DNA from: Streptomyces sp. NA02950
GTDB taxonomy: Bacteria > Actinomycetota > Actinomycetes > Streptomycetales > Streptomycetaceae
Assembly: GCF_013364155.1 (NCBI RefSeq)
Contig: NZ_CP054916.1
Span: forward strand, 2,231,001 to 2,295,000
DNA length: 64,000 bases
Direction: 5' to 3'
Shown here one piece after another: positions 61,963 to 64,000 of this stretch. Under the pieces are notes generated by a model. That model saw nothing but the letters and a program-made list of their open reading frames with translations. It ran no database searches and was not told the DNA's origin. The position numbers and the translations under genes are program-made. Each line of letters begins with the position of its first letter. Within the stretch, counting starts at the first letter, position 1.

Positions 61963-63744
61963 ATGCGGCTGCGCGCACTGCTGGAGACCGACGTCCTGGG
62001 CCTGCGCCTGCTCGGCGGCGAGGACGAGCTGGACCGCACCGTCCGCGGCGTGATGACCACCGATCTGCGGGACCCCAGCCGCTATCTGTCCGGCGGCGAA
62101 CTGGTGCTCACGGGGCTGGCCTGGCGCCGCGAGCCGGACGACTCCGAGCGGTTCGTACGGATCCTGACGGCCGCCGGGGTGGCCGGGCTGGCGGCGGGCG
62201 AGGCGGAGCTCGGCGCGGTGCCCGAGGATCTGGTGCTGGCCTGCGCCCGGCACCGGCTGCCGCTGTTCTCGGTGGTCGAGGACGTCTCGTTCGCGTCGAT
62301 CACCGAACATGTGGTGCGCCAGGTCTCCGGTGAGCGGGCCGGGGACCTCGCGGCGGTGGTGGACCGGCACCGGCGGATGATGACGTCCGGCCCCGCGGGC
62401 GGCGGCCCCGACGTGGTCCTCGATCTGCTGGGCTCCGATCTCGACCTGCCCGCCTGGGTGCTCTCCGCCACCGGCCGCCGGATCGCGGGCCCGGGCGCCC
62501 CCGCCCCCTCCCCGGAGCTGCCGCCGGAGATCCGGGCCGAGCTGGCGGGCGAACATCTCGCGGCACGGCGTACCGGGCGGCGCGGCCCGCACCGGGTCAC
62601 CGCGGCGAACGGCGCCACCTACTCCCTCTTCGCCATCCGCAGCGGAGAGTCCGCGGACGTACGTGACACCGTCCTGTCCGACTGGCTGCTGGCGGTCGGC
62701 GCGGACGCGGGCGACTGGCCGGAGGAGCGGCTCGATCTGCTCCACGGGGTCACCCAGCTGATCGCGGTCGAGCGCGACCGGCGGGACGCGGCACGTACGG
62801 TGCGGCGACGGCTGGCCCAGGAGGTGCTGGAGCTGGTCCAGACGGGCGCCCCGCCCGCCGAGATCGCGGCCCGGCTGCGGGTGGCCGCCCCCGTGCTGCT
62901 CCCCGGACTCGGCTCGGCGCCGCACTGGCAGGTGGTGGTGGCCCGGGTGGAGTGGGGGTTCACCGGGCCGAACGGGGAGGACGGGCAGGAGACGTCCGCG
63001 GGCGGCGCGGCGGGCGGCGGCGTGTCCGGCGGGCCGGTCGCCCAGGCGCTGCTGGAGGAGATCCTGGTCGATCCGGACGCGACCGGGCCGGAGCCCTCGG
63101 ACCGGATCGCCGTGGCGCACACCGGTGAGGAGGCGGTGGCGCTCGTACCGCTCCCGGCGCACCCGGACGGACCGCCGGACGCCGCCGACTCCTCGACGGC
63201 GGGCTCCGGCGCGCACGGGTCCGGTGCGAACGGCCCCGCCCTTGACGCCGGGCTGCACGCGGACGCGCTGCTCGCCGCCGTCCGCGAGCCGCTCTCCCGC
63301 GGACTGGACGGCGACGGCCGGCTGACCCTCGGGGTGAGCGCCGCCGTCCCCTCCGCCGACGGGCTGCGCGGCGCCCTGGAGGAGGCCCGGCACGCCCGCC
63401 GGGTCGCGGCCGCCCGCCCCGGCCGGGTCTGCGCCGCCGGTCACCAGGAGCTGGCCTCCCACGTCCTGCTGCTCCCCTTCGTCCCGGACGACGTCCGCCG
63501 CGCCTTCACCGCCCGGCTGCTCGACCCGCTGCGCGAGTACGACCGCCGCCATCGCGCCGAACTGATCCCCACCCTCGAGGCGTTCCTCGAATGCGACGGG
63601 TCGTGGACGCGGTGTGCGGCGCGGCTTCATCTGCACGTCAACACCCTGCGCTACCGGGTCGGCCGGATAGAGCAGCTGACCGGACGCGAACTGTCCCGGC
63701 TCGAGGACAAACTGGACTTCTTCCTCGCGCTGCGCATGAGCTGA
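61963..63744 (+). CDS. PucR family transcriptional regulator
   Basis: This 593-residue regulator has an N-terminal PucR purine-catabolism domain (about residues 1-125: MRLRALLETDVLGLRLLGGE, GELVLTGLAWR, PLFSVVEDVSFASITEHVVR). A central GGDEF-like region with a Gly/Ser/Ala-rich insert (about 350-430) follows, then a C-terminal PucR helix-turn-helix (FLECDGSWTRCAARLHLHVN, TLRYRVGRIEQLTGREL). ATG 61963 or GTG 61933 may start it. It is divergent from the xdh operon across 236 bp and presumably controls it. Confidence 0.92.
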   Translation: MRLRALLETDVLGLRLLGGEDELDRTVRGVMTTDLRDPSRYLSGGELVLTGLAWRREPDDSERFVRILTAAGVAGLAAGEAELGAVPEDLVLACARHRLPLFSVVEDVSFASITEHVVRQVSGERAGDLAAVVDRHRRMMTSGPAGGGPDVVLDLLGSDLDLPAWVLSATGRRIAGPGAPAPSPELPPEIRAELAGEHLAARRTGRRGPHRVTAANGATYSLFAIRSGESADVRDTVLSDWLLAVGADAGDWPEERLDLLHGVTQLIAVERDRRDAARTVRRRLAQEVLELVQTGAPPAEIAARLRVAAPVLLPGLGSAPHWQVVVARVEWGFTGPNGEDGQETSAGGAAGGGVSGGPVAQALLEEILVDPDATGPEPSDRIAVAHTGEEAVALVPLPAHPDGPPDAADSSTAGSGAHGSGANGPALDAGLHADALLAAVREPLSRGLDGDGRLTLGVSAAVPSADGLRGALEEARHARRVAAARPGRVCAAGHQELASHVLLLPFVPDDVRRAFTARLLDPLREYDRRHRAELIPTLEAFLECDGSWTRCAARLHLHVNTLRYRVGRIEQLTGRELSRLEDKLDFFLALRMS

Positions 63745-63917
63745 CGAACTCCCACGAGCCCCGTGCGCACTCCCGCGCCCCACCGATGCGCCTGAAAGCC
63801 ACCGCCCCGGTCAGGGGTTTGTGAATTCGTTCACACCAACCTCTTGGCCCGCCCGCGCATTCATGCTGAGATTCGCCTCACGGCTTCCGGCTCGATGGCG
63901 CGCTTGGGGAGGGCAAT

Positions 63918-64000
63918 GTGGCGGACACCGCCATGTCACCACCTGGATCGTCAAATTCCGATTCCGAGGTACCCGCCGGGGTACCTTCCGAGGAACGTTC
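63918..64000 (+). CDS. start of an unidentified gene (partial)
   Basis: GTG 63918 follows GGGGAGGGCAAT and opens VADTAMSPPGSSNSDSEVPA with Streptomyces-like third positions to the window end. The visible 27 codons are polar. Its position next to purine genes makes a permease or further purine gene possible, but this is only a guess. Confidence 0.5.
   Translation, partial: MADTAMSPPGSSNSDSEVPAGVPSEER

Overview
The window is high-GC actinobacterial DNA, almost certainly from a Streptomyces chromosome. Third codon positions are nearly all G or C, GTG starts and 4-bp ATGA/GTGA stop-start overlaps are common, and many products (SCO6745-type protein, fused PcaD-PcaC, CYP157-like P450, RNase Sa-type ribonuclease) are typical of that genus. 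No rRNA, tRNA or CRISPR array was seen. One IS110-family element, one MITE-like repeat family (two copies) and two gene remnants were found.

Layout. 1-2.6 kb: a polar amino-acid ABC importer. 2.6-3.4 kb: a wrecked Ser/Thr protein kinase gene. 3.4-8.7 kb: a small unknown protein, a secreted SGNH hydrolase, exonuclease III, an MBL-fold hydrolase and a fused beta-ketoadipate enzyme. 8.7-16.3 kb: a sugar ABC importer with ROK sugar kinase and GntR regulator, a remnant of a second sugar-binding lipoprotein, and a P450 lacking the EXXR arginine. 16.4-19.4 kb: an exported PheC-like protein followed by KDPG aldolase and KDG kinase. 19.5-23.7 kb: an RNase Sa-like enzyme, an XRE-cupin regulator with a one-TM partner, and a small sigma-factor operon with very small ORFs.

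23.7-38.9 kb is a purine/ureide and glyoxylate block: allantoicase, allantoinase and an IclR regulator (AllR-like), a MocA-like nucleotidyltransferase, malate synthase, a fucosidase, 8-oxoguanine deaminase, urate oxidase, HIU hydrolase, OHCU decarboxylase, a YheO/DauR-type regulator, hydroxypyruvate isomerase and tartronate semialdehyde reductase. 55.1-63.7 kb completes the upstream end: XdhC-type maturation factor, NCS2 purine permease, three-subunit xanthine dehydrogenase and a divergent PucR regulator. Together they convert hypoxanthine/xanthine or 8-oxoguanine to urate, then allantoin, allantoate, and finally glyoxylate that enters central metabolism through malate synthase or the glycerate route. 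A shared 15-bp inverted repeat (TCAACA-N3-TGTTGA) precedes allB, uraD and, in weakened form, aceB, suggesting one regulator links them.

39-55 kb holds a zinc-ribbon/nuclease-fold protein, an alpha/beta hydrolase, a metallopeptidase lipoprotein, two acyl-CoA synthetases with a divergent LuxR regulator, a G-rich minisatellite, the IS110 element inserted in the leader of corA, a PLP decarboxylase, an AlkZ-type protein, a PI-PLC-like protein and a GH6 glycosidase whose catalytic domain is interrupted by a long low-complexity insert. All assignments come from reading the sequence and from memory of protein families; no database search was run.
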